A stretch of 64,000 bases of DNA from Bacteroides finegoldii DSM 17565 (GCF_000156195.1 NZ_GG688322.1:1-64000), one strand, 5' to 3'. Numbered from the stretch's first letter, positions 38,141 to 46,712 are shown. Notes: generated from the sequence alone by a model not told the origin. Program-made: numbers and translations.

Positions 38141-38584
38141 ATGGAGATAAAAAAAGTTATTTCAGATAAAAAAGAATTCCTTGATTTGTTACTCTTGGCT
38201 GATGAACAAGAAAGTATGATTGACCGATATTTGGAACGCGGTGATATGTTTGTTCTTTATGATGACGGGCTGAAAGCTCTTTGTGTGGTGACACGTGAGG
38301 GGGAAGGTGTTTATGAAATCAAGAATATTGCTACTGTTCCTTTCTTCCAACGACAGGGGTACGGAAAACGTTTAATAGAGTTTTTATTTGAATATTATCA
38401 GGGGAAGTGCTCTGAAATGTTGGTGGGCACAGGAGATGTACCTTCTTCCAGATCTTTCTATGAACATTGTGGTTTTGTGATTTCTCACCGGATAAAGAAT
38501 TTCTTTACTGACAACTATGATCATCCGATGTATGAGGATGGTGTGCAGTTGGTGGATATGATATATTTGAAGAAAACATTTTAG
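38141..38584 (+). CDS. GNAT-family N-acetyltransferase
   Basis: A 147-residue acetyltransferase of the GNAT superfamily. The acetyl-CoA pyrophosphate-binding motif is ATVPFFQRQGYGKRLIEFL (about 66-84; pattern Q-x-x-G-x-G), followed by ARSFYEHCGF-like SRSFYEHCGFVISHRIKNFF. The substrate is unknown. It is followed after 9 nt by a sigma factor and probably shares its transcript. A box TATCTTTA (about 38118) is one mismatch from the -7 consensus. Confidence 0.88.
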   Translation: MEIKKVISDKKEFLDLLLLADEQESMIDRYLERGDMFVLYDDGLKALCVVTREGEGVYEIKNIATVPFFQRQGYGKRLIEFLFEYYQGKCSEMLVGTGDVPSSRSFYEHCGFVISHRIKNFFTDNYDHPMYEDGVQLVDMIYLKKTF

Positions 38585-38593
38585 TGTGTAACG

Positions 38594-39274
38594 ATGGAAA
38601 TAGATATCAATCGTCTGGTGAAAGAATATGGAAATATGATTTCCATGATTGCTCACCGGATGATTCAGAATAAAGAAATCGCCCGCGAAGCAGCACAGGA
38701 AGTGTGGTATGAACTTTGCAAAAGTATTAGTAGCTTTAAAGGTGATTCGGAGATTTCTACATGGATATATACTATCGCTCGTCGCACTATTGGCAGATAT
38801 GCAGCATGTGAAAAACAGGTGAAAATGTCAGAAATCGAATATTTCCGTTCGTTACCGGAAATCGAATATTCCGGTGGGGAAGAAGAGAAGCGGGAATGGA
38901 TAAAAGAAAAGTGTGACTGGTGTATCACGGCTTTAAATCATTGTCTGAATAATGATGCTCGTCTGATTTTTATCTTTAGAGAAAATGTTGGGTTACCTTA
39001 TCGACAGATTAGCGAAATCATGGAACTGAAAGAAAGTAATGTGCGGCAAATCTATAATCGTTCCATTCAGAAAATCACAGCTTTTATGAATGATACTTGC
39101 CCGTTATATAATCCCGATGGTGCTTGTAAATGTCGCATTTGCAAACCGGTATATTCTATTGATATGGATAAAGAATATATAATGGTGCAACGAATGATGA
39201 GGCTTGCCGATTTATACAGGAAGTTTGAAAAAGAACTGCCGAGGAAAAATTATTGGGAGAAATTCTTGCAGTAA
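38594..39274 (+). CDS. ECF-type sigma factor with C-terminal Cys cluster
   Basis: A 226-residue sigma-70 family factor. Region 2 spans about 5-70 (AREAAQEVWYELCKSISSFK, then ISTWIYTIARRTIGRYA) and region 4 about 110-165 (LPYRQISEIMELKESNVRQI). It then carries a roughly 55-residue extension with Cys169, Cys178, Cys180 and Cys183 (a C-x8-C-x-C-x2-C cluster), which could bind zinc. No anti-sigma gene is adjacent; the neighbours are a GNAT gene upstream and a DinB gene downstream. The extension may act as a built-in regulator; that is inference. Confidence 0.9.
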   Translation: MEIDINRLVKEYGNMISMIAHRMIQNKEIAREAAQEVWYELCKSISSFKGDSEISTWIYTIARRTIGRYAACEKQVKMSEIEYFRSLPEIEYSGGEEEKREWIKEKCDWCITALNHCLNNDARLIFIFRENVGLPYRQISEIMELKESNVRQIYNRSIQKITAFMNDTCPLYNPDGACKCRICKPVYSIDMDKEYIMVQRMMRLADLYRKFEKELPRKNYWEKFLQ

Positions 39275-39335
39275 GTTGTCACAAAGCTCATTTGCTTTTC
39301 CACTAACTATATGTATAATTAAAAAACATATAGTT

Positions 39336-39857
39336 ATGAGTAAAATTGACTTTTTAAAGGAGCAGATTATAGAAGCTCGCACATTTGTGAATCGTTTGAT
39401 GTCTGAATTGCCGGAAGATTTGTGGTATGTTATTCCTGAAGGAACAGATTCTAACTTTATTTGGCAAGTGGGACATCTGCTTGTTTCACAGAATTTCCAT
39501 ACACTGACAGCTGTTACCGGGGTGAACGAAAAGGTGGGGCGGTTAGTGCCTATCCAAAAATATAATAGAATATTCAATGGCATGGGAACATTGCATCGTT
39601 CCATAGAAAAGGACTTGATTCCAGTTGCTGAATTGAGAGAACAAACGGAAATTGTTCATCAAATCTGTGTCGAGAATCTGGAAACTCTGAATGATGATGT
39701 TTTGGCAGAGTGCTTGCAGCCTCTCCCGTTTAAACATCCTGTTGCGGAAACTAAATATGAAGCATTGTCGTGGAGCTTTAAACATGAAATGTGGCATAGT
39801 GCAGAAATGGAAGCTATCAAAAGAGATTTAGGTTATCCAATCGTTTGGATGAAATAA
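39336..39857 (+). CDS. DinB-family protein
   Basis: A 173-residue four-helix-bundle protein of the DinB/YfiT type (DinB_2). The three metal-binding His of the fold can be placed in WQVGHLLVSQNFH (about 45-57) and SFKHEMWHSAEMEAIKRDLG (about 145-164). DinB-type proteins include thiol S-transferases and many of unknown function. The start at 39336 follows an AT-rich leader; an in-frame extension upstream overlaps the sigma factor gene and is unlikely. It is 61 nt after the sigma factor gene and may be co-transcribed. Confidence 0.85.
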   Translation: MSKIDFLKEQIIEARTFVNRLMSELPEDLWYVIPEGTDSNFIWQVGHLLVSQNFHTLTAVTGVNEKVGRLVPIQKYNRIFNGMGTLHRSIEKDLIPVAELREQTEIVHQICVENLETLNDDVLAECLQPLPFKHPVAETKYEALSWSFKHEMWHSAEMEAIKRDLGYPIVWMK

Positions 39858-39978
39858 TGATTATGTCCTTTTCTATTACTGTGTGAATAAATAGACTTAC
39901 TAATGAGCTACTATTGTATGCAAACATGTTTCTCAATTTTTACAATTAAGGACTACGTTCTTAATAAACGTACTTTCT

Positions 39979-40013
39979 GTTTATAATAAACTTTTTGATA
40001 GTTTATTATAAAC
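39979..40013 (+). terminator. AT-rich perfect hairpin after dinB
   Basis: GTTTATAATAAACT (39979-39992) pairs perfectly with AGTTTATTATAAAC (40000-40013) around a 7-nt loop. There is no T run after it on the plus strand, so terminator activity is uncertain; it could also be a protein-binding dyad. Confidence 0.4.
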
Positions 40014-40079
40014 GGTATCAGAGTTATTAAAAACTATTTTGAGCATTTTTAGAGATTCTATAGAATGGATTAAGTAAAA

Positions 40080-40120
40080 ATATAAACAAAATAGGGCAAT
40101 GATCGTTAGATCATTGCCCT
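40080..40120 (-). terminator. Terminator of the creD operon
   Basis: AGGGCAATGATC (40093-40104) pairs perfectly with GATCATTGCCCT (40109-40120) around a GTTA tetraloop. On the minus strand it is followed by ATTTTGTTTATATTTTT, so it fits a terminator for the creD gene, which ends at 40272. Confidence 0.7.
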
Positions 40121-40271
40121 ATGATATATCTGTACTAATACTGAAATGTATCAGTTTAAAGGCTTTCTATGTCTATATTTTTCTTATATTTTTCATTCCT
40201 CTTATTGCTTTTGTTTCCTCAAAGATACAAAATAAAAAGCCATTTGTCAAGTGTTTCAGAAGAAAAGCCGA

Positions 40272-41624
40272 TTATTCATTAAACCAGTCTATTTTCTTTG
40301 AAAAATACATCACTATTGCCAGAATGATAAACAGTCCTAAGCTGCCTGCCAATAATGCGAAAGTCTCCAGTTGGATAAGCACAAAGATATAAATATAGAG
40401 TATAGCCAACAAACCGGACATGATTAATGACGGTTTCTTTTTCTTGGTGATTCCGAACATATATCCGCCTACCAGTATAATAGTCAGTGCAGAAGATAAC
40501 AAATAGGCCGGGTTGAAACCGACGTGCTCGGAGAAGGAGAGGAGCAGGCTGTAGAATAAACAGAGTGCCAGTCCTACCAATAAATACTGCAAGGCATGAA
40601 TGCGGGTCTTGTTCATGATTTCAGTGAAGAAGATAACTCCGAAAGTCAGTAAGATAATCAGAATAGCATACTTTGCGGAACGCATAGACTGTTGGTACTG
40701 TTCCACCGGAATTTTGAAGTTCACACCGAAACTGGAACTCTCAATATCCTTGATATTTGAGGTGTTGAAGTCAACCATCACCTGTGAGTAATTCCGGTTC
40801 AAGTTTAAAACTTGCCATTGTGCGGAAAATTCCTTCTCCGTAATATTCCGGTTGTTAGGCAGATAGTTTCCGGTAAAGCTCGGTGTATTCCAGTTGGCTT
40901 TCAGATCTACACGGGTTGTTTTACCCAATGGAATAAAGTTGAGTGACTGTGAACCTTTCAGTTTGATTTTTATTTCGTATGGCAGTTTTTTGTTCTGCTT
41001 CAACTCCGACAAATTAGCGATCGCATGAACTCCGGTGTTAGCTATTCCTCTGTTGTCCATACCCGGCTCGAATATATAAACAGAATCTCCCAAGGTGATG
41101 CTGATTTGTTCGCTGATACCCCGCATATCGGTCAGATTCAAGCAAATAGCTGCCCTGTCAAACTGCAATTGCTCCATATCTATTCTGCTCTTTTTCAATT
41201 CTTCCGAACTGAATGACCCTTTCAATGTCAGTTCCGATTGATATACATTGACTTCATAGATACTTCTTTTCAGGATTTCAGTCTTCAGTTGTCCGTTGAC
41301 CATAAGCTCGTCAGGAAAAAGTATCAGGTCTTTGATGGAAACCTTCTTCTCACCGTTGTTTTCAGTGACAACCGGATACTGGAGATTCAGGTAAGGGCCA
41401 GTGATGGTCTGTGCAAGACTCCATTTTTCGCTTACCTCGTCGATAGCTTCTTCCTGGGTTCGTCCCCGTTCGGAAATAAGATTCTCAATCATAAACATGG
41501 GGATCATCAGGAGAAGGATTAATAATCCGATGATGACAACCTTGATTGTTTTGGAGAAACGGTGGAGGCATCCCATAGGTTGCTGCTCCTGTTGTTCATT
41601 TGAATTTTCATTGAAAGCGTCCAT
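40272..41624 (-). CDS. creD: CreD-family inner-membrane protein
   Basis: A 450-residue membrane protein of the CreD family. One N-terminal helix (about 28-48) is followed by a large periplasmic domain (about 50-310) and a cluster of five or six helices (about 315-445). CreD is linked in Escherichia coli to the CreBC regulon and colicin tolerance; its molecular role is not known. Here it has no CreBC genes but sits 26 nt downstream of a winged-helix regulator and a small membrane protein, a three-gene operon. Confidence 0.9.
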   Translation of the reverse strand: MDAFNENSNEQQEQQPMGCLHRFSKTIKVVIIGLLILLLMIPMFMIENLISERGRTQEEAIDEVSEKWSLAQTITGPYLNLQYPVVTENNGEKKVSIKDLILFPDELMVNGQLKTEILKRSIYEVNVYQSELTLKGSFSSEELKKSRIDMEQLQFDRAAICLNLTDMRGISEQISITLGDSVYIFEPGMDNRGIANTGVHAIANLSELKQNKKLPYEIKIKLKGSQSLNFIPLGKTTRVDLKANWNTPSFTGNYLPNNRNITEKEFSAQWQVLNLNRNYSQVMVDFNTSNIKDIESSSFGVNFKIPVEQYQQSMRSAKYAILIILLTFGVIFFTEIMNKTRIHALQYLLVGLALCLFYSLLLSFSEHVGFNPAYLLSSALTIILVGGYMFGITKKKKPSLIMSGLLAILYIYIFVLIQLETFALLAGSLGLFIILAIVMYFSKKIDWFNE

Positions 41625-41650
41625 AAGCCAGTAGTGTTTTGATAAATTAT

Positions 41651-41947
41651 TTATTTTGATTTTAGAAATTTCTCTAAGGCTTCAATATGCGATTTGAAAG
41701 CTTCTCTGCCTTGCGGGGTTGCCTGAAAAACAGTCCGTGGCTTTCGTCCGACAAAACTTTTGTTGCATACGATATATCCCAGTTCTTCCAGGGCACGGGT
41801 ATGGCTGGCAAGATTGCCGTCGGTCAGAGAGAGCTGTTCTTTCAGAAAATTGAAATCAGCTTCCTCATTTACCATCAGAATAGCCATGATGCCCAGTCGG
41901 ACCTTGCTTTCGAATGCTTTATTAATATATTGGAATGCTTCTATCAT
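41651..41947 (-). CDS. Winged-helix DNA-binding regulator
   Basis: A 98-residue protein consisting of one winged helix-turn-helix, MarR/PadR-like in style, with recognition region LSLTDGNLASHTRALEELGY (about 39-58) and wing KSFVGRKPRTVFQATPQGREAF. Such regulators often precede creD in Bacteroidetes and probably control this operon. It abuts the upstream membrane protein (stop and start adjoining) and precedes creD by 26 nt. Confidence 0.87.
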   Translation of the reverse strand: MIEAFQYINKAFESKVRLGIMAILMVNEEADFNFLKEQLSLTDGNLASHTRALEELGYIVCNKSFVGRKPRTVFQATPQGREAFKSHIEALEKFLKSK

Positions 41948-42547
41948 TTATGATCTCTTTCTTTCGTAGTGTAAATAGAACAATATACCATAGAGGATAT
42001 GGAAACCGCCGAAACCGATGGTCCAAAACAATAATGAATGACCTTCCCAAAAACAGTCTACGACGCCCAAACAGATGAAAGCATAACCTAACCATACGAT
42101 GCTGGAATAAGTAAACTTGGAAACGTTGACTAGTGCCAGCCCGTAAAATAGAAGCATGACAGAAGCCAGAATGTCATAATACTCGTGCATAAGGATGGAA
42201 ATACATAAAACACCTCCGGTCAGCATCGGAAGAGAGAAATTCCACAATGCCCGGTAAGTGAGGCGGCTGAAAAATTTTTGCCCCATCTTTTGGGATTTGC
42301 AATAGGATAGGATGCCGGCTGTGACGGCTGCTGCTGCCAATACGGCCATGGCTATTATTGCCATTAATTTCAGAGTGTCGGATAGATACATATCCGATGT
42401 GATAACTTGTGTCGCGATATACGCACCAGCCAATGCGTAAATACCTGCAAGGATTGCGGCGATGCCGCTGACAGAGATAAATTTTGAGGACTTTTCCATC
42501 AACTCTTTTATCTCAAAAACTGATTCTAATGCTTTATCTTTATCCAT
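41948..42547 (-). CDS. Hypothetical membrane protein of the creD operon
   Basis: The chosen ATG at 42547 gives a 199-residue protein (MDKDKALESVFEIKELMEKS) with a cytoplasmic N-terminal helix and about six membrane helices from residue 23 onward. I do not recognise a named function. An upstream in-frame start would add 17 hydrophobic residues but has no supporting signal. It leads the operon membrane protein - regulator - creD; its stop codon adjoins the regulator start, so the pair is translationally coupled, and the membrane protein may hold or signal to the regulator (inference). Confidence 0.78.
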   Translation of the reverse strand: MDKDKALESVFEIKELMEKSSKFISVSGIAAILAGIYALAGAYIATQVITSDMYLSDTLKLMAIIAMAVLAAAAVTAGILSYCKSQKMGQKFFSRLTYRALWNFSLPMLTGGVLCISILMHEYYDILASVMLLFYGLALVNVSKFTYSSIVWLGYAFICLGVVDCFWEGHSLLFWTIGFGGFHILYGILFYLHYERKRS

Positions 42548-42670
42548 ATAAAAAGAACTTTGTGATACAAAGTAAAGGAAAAGATTTAAGATTAACAAAC
42601 TTTCTGCCGGAATATTTCGATCATAAGTGATTGAGTGATAGGATGAGGCTTTGATATGAGAGGATACAAA

Positions 42671-42720
42671 AAGAGTTGCTAGCCTGTTCTACTTATCGTT
42701 GAGTAGAGGGTAGCAACTCT
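42671..42720 (-). terminator. Terminator of the uxaA transcript
   Basis: AGAGTTGCTA (42672-42681) pairs with TAGCAACTCT (42711-42720), with further inner pairing of TTCTACT and AGTAGAG. On the minus strand it is followed by TTTTTGTATCC. It lies 61 nt past the uxaA stop codon. Confidence 0.82.
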
Positions 42721-42780
42721 ATTATTTTTATCTATGTATCTTTGTCTTCGGTATAAATTGTTGTATTGGCTAAGGGCTGT

Positions 42781-44271
42781 TTACAAAGTTACACCTGTTT
42801 TGAAGATTGCAATCTCGCGATAACCTTTCTTTTCGTTATTAACAAACTCACCGCTTGCTACTTTGATAACATAATCAATGAAGCGTTCGCAAGTCTTTTC
42901 CATTGGTTCGTTTTCTACAATCACACCGGCATTAAAGTCAATCCATCCCGGTTTGTTTTTGGCTAAAGTAGAATTGGTAGAAATCTTCATAGTCGGAACG
43001 AAAGTGCCGAATGGTGTTCCGCGTCCAGTGGTGAAAAGCACCATGTGACATCCACTTGCTGCAAGAGTAGTAGCCGCAACCAAGTCATTGCCCGGAGCAG
43101 AAAGCAGGTTGAGTCCTTTTTTCTGTAATCGTTCGCCATAAGGCAGCACACCGGATACATAGCTCTTTCCACATTTTTGTGTACATCCCAATGCCTTTTC
43201 TTCCAGAGTGGAGATACCACCGGCTTTGTTGCCCGGAGAAGGATTTTCACCGACAGGCTCTCCGTGTGACAGGAAGTATTCTTTGAAGTCATTAATCAGA
43301 TGTACTGTCTGTTCAAACAAATCTTTGTTTTCACAGCGGTTCATCAAAATTGTTTCCGCACCGAACATTTCCGGAACCTCTGTCAATACGCTTGTACCTC
43401 CCTGTGCAATCAGAAAATCGGAGAACATACCCAGTAGCGGGTTTGCCGTAATGCCGGAGAAACCATCGGAACCACCGCATTTCAATCCTACACGCAGTTC
43501 GGACAAAGGCACATCGGTGCGTTCATCTTTAGAAGCCTTTGCATACAAATCACGCAGGATTTCCATTCCTTCTTCATATTCATCACCTACCTTTTGAGTA
43601 ATCATGAATTTGACACGGTCTCCATCATATTCACCTAAAAACTCACGGAATACATCCGGCTGATTATTCTCGCATCCCAAACCTACTACCAGCACAGCAC
43701 CCGCATTGGGGTGAAGCACCATGTCACGAAGAATCTTTTTCGTATTTTCGTGATCGTCACCAAGTTGTGAGCAACCGTAGTTGTGTGGGAAAGCGACAAT
43801 GGCATCCACTCCCTTGCCTTCGGTTTCGCGACGCAGTCCTTCAGCCAGTTGACCGATGATACCGTTTACGCAACCTACCGTCGGGATAATCCATATTTCG
43901 TTTCTTACCCCTACATCACCGTTTTTGCGACGATAACCTTTGAAAGTAAGATCTTTATGAGGAATATCCAAAGAAACCTGAATCGGGTTGTAAGTGTAAT
44001 CCAACAATCCGGCAAGGTTGGTTTTGATGTTCGTTTCGTTCATCCAGTCACCCTGTTTCTTTGCCATTCGTGCATGTCCGATAGGATAACCGTACTTGAT
44101 TACATTTTCGCCTTCAGCAAAATTCTTCAATGCGAATTTATGTCCGGCAGGAATGTCTTCGTTCAATGTAATTTCAATGCCATCTACAGAAAGATGCTCT
44201 CCTGCCGGGAGGTTAACAATGGCAACGGCAACGTTGTCGGCAGGATTAATTCTTAAATACTTTGTTTCCAT
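42781..44271 (-). CDS. uxaA: Altronate dehydratase UxaA
   Basis: Dehydrates D-altronate to 2-keto-3-deoxygluconate in galacturonate breakdown. The 496-residue protein joins an N-terminal SAF domain (about 1-90) to the larger UxaA domain, with conserved stretches GYRRKNGDVGVRNEIWIIPT (about 113-132), VAFPHNYGCSQLGDDHENT and GLKCGGSDGFSGITANPLLG (about 263-282). The length equals that of known UxaA. It lies 28 nt downstream of the LacI-type regulator and is probably read from the regulator promoter. Its product feeds KdgK and KdgA, encoded divergently. Confidence 0.95.
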   Translation of the reverse strand: METKYLRINPADNVAVAIVNLPAGEHLSVDGIEITLNEDIPAGHKFALKNFAEGENVIKYGYPIGHARMAKKQGDWMNETNIKTNLAGLLDYTYNPIQVSLDIPHKDLTFKGYRRKNGDVGVRNEIWIIPTVGCVNGIIGQLAEGLRRETEGKGVDAIVAFPHNYGCSQLGDDHENTKKILRDMVLHPNAGAVLVVGLGCENNQPDVFREFLGEYDGDRVKFMITQKVGDEYEEGMEILRDLYAKASKDERTDVPLSELRVGLKCGGSDGFSGITANPLLGMFSDFLIAQGGTSVLTEVPEMFGAETILMNRCENKDLFEQTVHLINDFKEYFLSHGEPVGENPSPGNKAGGISTLEEKALGCTQKCGKSYVSGVLPYGERLQKKGLNLLSAPGNDLVAATTLAASGCHMVLFTTGRGTPFGTFVPTMKISTNSTLAKNKPGWIDFNAGVIVENEPMEKTCERFIDYVIKVASGEFVNNEKKGYREIAIFKTGVTL

Positions 44272-44299
44272 GTAATGTACTTGTAAAGTTGTATCTCTT

Positions 44300-45364
44300 T
44301 TATTTGTTATGATAATAATCTATTGTTTCTACCGTCAGCAGGTCAATGGGCATATAGTTAATGCAGGTCACTTCTTTTTTGAAAATAAGGTGATCGCAAA
44401 GGGCTTTAATTCCATTGGCGCCTTGCAGCTCCGGTTGTTGGGCGATAAGGAAAAAAACACTTCCTTCTTTCAGACAGGCGACATTCCGTTCCAAAAGGTC
44501 ATAGCCTATCAGGTTGAAATCTTTCTTTCCGTGACTTTGCAGGTATTCGCCGATGATGTAGACTTTGGAATTGAAAGTGATTCCGTTCTTAACAGTCGGG
44601 TGGGAACGGAAAAATTCATCCAGCATTTCATTGTCTTCGTCATTGCGTTCGGCGTGCAAGTCGAGCTCTAATATATTACAAGACGGATGATGTTCTTCCA
44701 TGTACTGTCTAAAACCGATTTCTCTGTTCTCTTGTTGGTTGGAGCCCACAATTCCTTCATGTATTTTGCGGAAAATAACGATTTCCTTTTCATCGCGTGC
44801 CAGCAACATCATCATCCGTGCGGCAAAATATCCGCTTTGACGTGAGTTCTGCCCGAAGAAGGCGAGGGGAGGAACATTCTTGATATTTGAATCTATATAT
44901 ATATAAGGTATATCTGACGCCTGCAACCGGTCGGTGAACCCTTTGGTGTACTGAGGGGCAGTGGGAGCCATCATGACCCCGTCCGGTTGAAGTGCCAGGA
45001 TCGCTTCGCTGGCGTTGACAAAAGAATGATAGTCGTATGGATCGTAATAGTTGATTTTTACCGAGGTATTAAAATCCGAATAAGTAGCAATGGCTTCATG
45101 GATACCCAGTTCTACGGCTGTCCAATAGTCACCTTCCAAATGCTCCGGCAAAAGACAGATAAATGTATATTTTTTATTGGATGCAAGAGCACTGGCATAC
45201 ATATTGGGCTGGTAGTCAAGCTGCTTCAAGATTTCTTCTACACGTTTCTTGCTGGCTTCCGACACTCCGCTACGTCCATGGATAACGCGGTCTACTGTTC
45301 CCACTGATACATCTGCCAGACGGGCGATGTCTTTGATTCTGATCCTTTCGGGCAATTTATTCAT
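44300..45364 (-). CDS. LacI-family regulator of hexuronate genes
   Basis: A 354-residue LacI/GalR-family regulator. The start ATG 45364 (MNKLPERIRIKDIARLADVS) puts the helix-turn-helix at residues about 9-30, with the hinge GVSEASKKRVEEILKQLDYQPN; a longer in-frame start would run through the operator. The rest is a periplasmic-binding-protein-like sensor (about 60-350). It sits between uxaA and divergent kdgK, and two identical-type palindromes lie in the intergenic region, so it probably represses both operons and responds to a hexuronate intermediate (effector inferred). Confidence 0.93.
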   Translation of the reverse strand: MNKLPERIRIKDIARLADVSVGTVDRVIHGRSGVSEASKKRVEEILKQLDYQPNMYASALASNKKYTFICLLPEHLEGDYWTAVELGIHEAIATYSDFNTSVKINYYDPYDYHSFVNASEAILALQPDGVMMAPTAPQYTKGFTDRLQASDIPYIYIDSNIKNVPPLAFFGQNSRQSGYFAARMMMLLARDEKEIVIFRKIHEGIVGSNQQENREIGFRQYMEEHHPSCNILELDLHAERNDEDNEMLDEFFRSHPTVKNGITFNSKVYIIGEYLQSHGKKDFNLIGYDLLERNVACLKEGSVFFLIAQQPELQGANGIKALCDHLIFKKEVTCINYMPIDLLTVETIDYYHNK

Positions 45365-45391
45365 ACGATAACCTTTATTTATATAGGTTTT

Positions 45392-45403
45392 TGTGCTCGC
45401 ACA
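45392..45403. promoter_or_regulatory. LacI-type operator O1 (regulator side)
   Basis: TGTGCTCGCACA, a dyad around the central CG typical of LacI-family sites. It lies 28 nt upstream of the regulator start codon, downstream of the regulator -7 box, so binding would block its transcription. The matching copy is 82 bp away. Confidence 0.75.
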
Positions 45404-45429
45404 CAATAATAATCTTAATATTTTCGATA

Positions 45430-45437
45430 CAAATATA
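45430..45437 (-). promoter_or_regulatory. -7 box for the LacI regulator-uxaA operon
   Basis: Reads TATATTTG on the minus strand, an exact TAnnTTTG match, 65 nt before the regulator start codon. No good -33 on this strand. Confidence 0.6.
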
Positions 45438-45445
45438 TAACAATT

Positions 45446-45475
45446 TTTGTAATTACGAAAATTGTTGTATCTTTG
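45446..45475 (+). promoter_or_regulatory. Sigma-ABfr promoter of kdgK-kdgA
   Basis: TTTG (45446-45449) and TATCTTTG (45468-45475) are separated by 18 nt, close to the -33/-7 consensus. The -7 box runs into the LacI-type operator O2, and inverted ACAATTTT/AAAATTGT arms surround the spacer. Confidence 0.75.
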
Positions 45476-45485
45476 TGCCCGCACA
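45474..45485. promoter_or_regulatory. LacI-type operator O2 (kdgK side)
   Basis: TGTGCCCGCACA, one base different from O1. It overlaps the last two bases of the kdgK -7 box and the transcription start region, an ideal repression position. Confidence 0.75.
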
Positions 45486-45617
45486 CGAAAGATATGTGAT
45501 GTTGACCTTATAATAGATTAACAGACAAATAATCAGTGTGTTACCCCTAGAAATAGGCGTAAAATGACAAATTGAAAGTTCATAATATTAATAACTTAGA
45601 ATTTAAAACATAAGATT

Positions 45618-46643
45618 ATGGGAAAGAAAGTCGTTACATTAGGCGAAATCATGCTTAGATTATCAACTCCGGGCAATACTCGTTTTGTTCAATCTGACTC
45701 TTTTGATGTAGTATATGGTGGTGGAGAAGCTAACGTTGCAGTAAGCTGTGCCAACTACGGACATGATGCCTATTTCGTAACTAAATTACCGAAACACGAA
45801 ATTGGACAGTCTGCTGTTAACGCATTGCGTAAATATGGCGTAAAGACAGACTTTATTGCCCGTGGTGGCGACCGTGTAGGTATCTATTACTTGGAAACAG
45901 GTGCTTCTATGCGTCCTAGCAAAGTTATTTATGACCGTGCTCACTCTGCTATTGCTGAAGCCGACGCTGCTGACTTCGACTTTGATGCAATCATGGAAGG
46001 TGCTGACTGGTTCCACTGGTCTGGTATCACTCCGGCTATTTCTGACAAGGCTGCCGAGTTGACTCGTCTGGCTTGTGAAGCTGCCAAACGTCACGGTGTA
46101 ACTGTTTCTGTTGACTTGAACTTCCGTAAGAAACTGTGGACGAAAGAAAAAGCACAGTCTATCATGAAACCGTTGATGCAGTTTGTAGACGTATGTATCG
46201 GTAACGAAGAAGATGCAGAACTTTGTCTGGGCTTCAAACCGGATGCTGACGTTGAAGCTGGTCACACAGATGCTGAAGGTTACAAAGGTATCTTCCAGCA
46301 AATGATGAAAGAATTCGGATTCAAATATGTAGTTTCTACTTTGCGCGAATCTTTCTCTGCTACTCACAACGGTTGGAAAGCTATGATCTACAACGGTGAA
46401 GAATTCTATACTTCAAAACGTTATGATATCGATCCGATCATTGACCGTGTAGGTGGTGGTGACTCTTTCTCCGGTGGTATTATCCATGGTTTGATGACTA
46501 AACCTAATCAGGGTGCTGCCCTTGAATTTGCAGTTGCCGCATCTGCTTTGAAGCATACTATCAATGGTGACTTCAATCTTGTTTCTGTTGAAGAAGTAGA
46601 AGCATTGGCTGGTGGTGACGCGAGCGGTCGCGTACAGAGGTAA
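45618..46643 (+). CDS. kdgK: 2-keto-3-deoxygluconate kinase (PfkB family)
   Basis: Phosphorylates 2-keto-3-deoxygluconate to KDPG. The 341-residue PfkB/ribokinase-type sugar kinase has the N-terminal glycine motif FDVVYGGGEANVAVSCANYG (about 29-48) and the catalytic/anion-hole motif RVGGGDSFSGGIIHG (about 276-290) with Asp as base. It follows a promoter with an overlapping LacI-type operator, and its leader of about 130 nt is AT-rich. KdgA follows after 69 nt. Confidence 0.95.
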   Translation: MGKKVVTLGEIMLRLSTPGNTRFVQSDSFDVVYGGGEANVAVSCANYGHDAYFVTKLPKHEIGQSAVNALRKYGVKTDFIARGGDRVGIYYLETGASMRPSKVIYDRAHSAIAEADAADFDFDAIMEGADWFHWSGITPAISDKAAELTRLACEAAKRHGVTVSVDLNFRKKLWTKEKAQSIMKPLMQFVDVCIGNEEDAELCLGFKPDADVEAGHTDAEGYKGIFQQMMKEFGFKYVVSTLRESFSATHNGWKAMIYNGEEFYTSKRYDIDPIIDRVGGGDSFSGGIIHGLMTKPNQGAALEFAVAASALKHTINGDFNLVSVEEVEALAGGDASGRVQR

Positions 46644-46645
46644 AT

Positions 46646-46679
46646 AAGTTGAGAGTTGAGAATGGAGAGTTGAGAGTTT
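46646..46679 (+). repeat. GAGAGTTGAGA-type short repeats
   Basis: The kdgK-kdgA gap holds three near-identical units (GTTGAGAGTTGAGAATGGAG then AGTTGAGAGTTTG). Similar purine-rich repeats are common between Bacteroides genes. No function known to me. Confidence 0.5.
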
Positions 46680-46712
46680 GAAAAACCAATTCATTTAAAA
46701 TAAGAAATTAAG

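Larger units (their letters stand above)
39858..40271. other. Intergenic region with two hairpins
   Basis: About 410 AT-rich bases between convergent genes. I see two perfect inverted repeats: a 14-bp AT-rich stem at 39979-40013 and a 12-bp stem at 40093-40120. A 97-codon open frame starting at 40099 begins inside the second hairpin and overlaps the CreD gene on the other strand, so I do not call it a gene. Confidence 0.6.

Noticed and set aside
40099..40392. 97-codon open frame in the intergenic region after dinB
   Set aside because: It begins in a hairpin terminator and overlaps the end of creD on the opposite strand.
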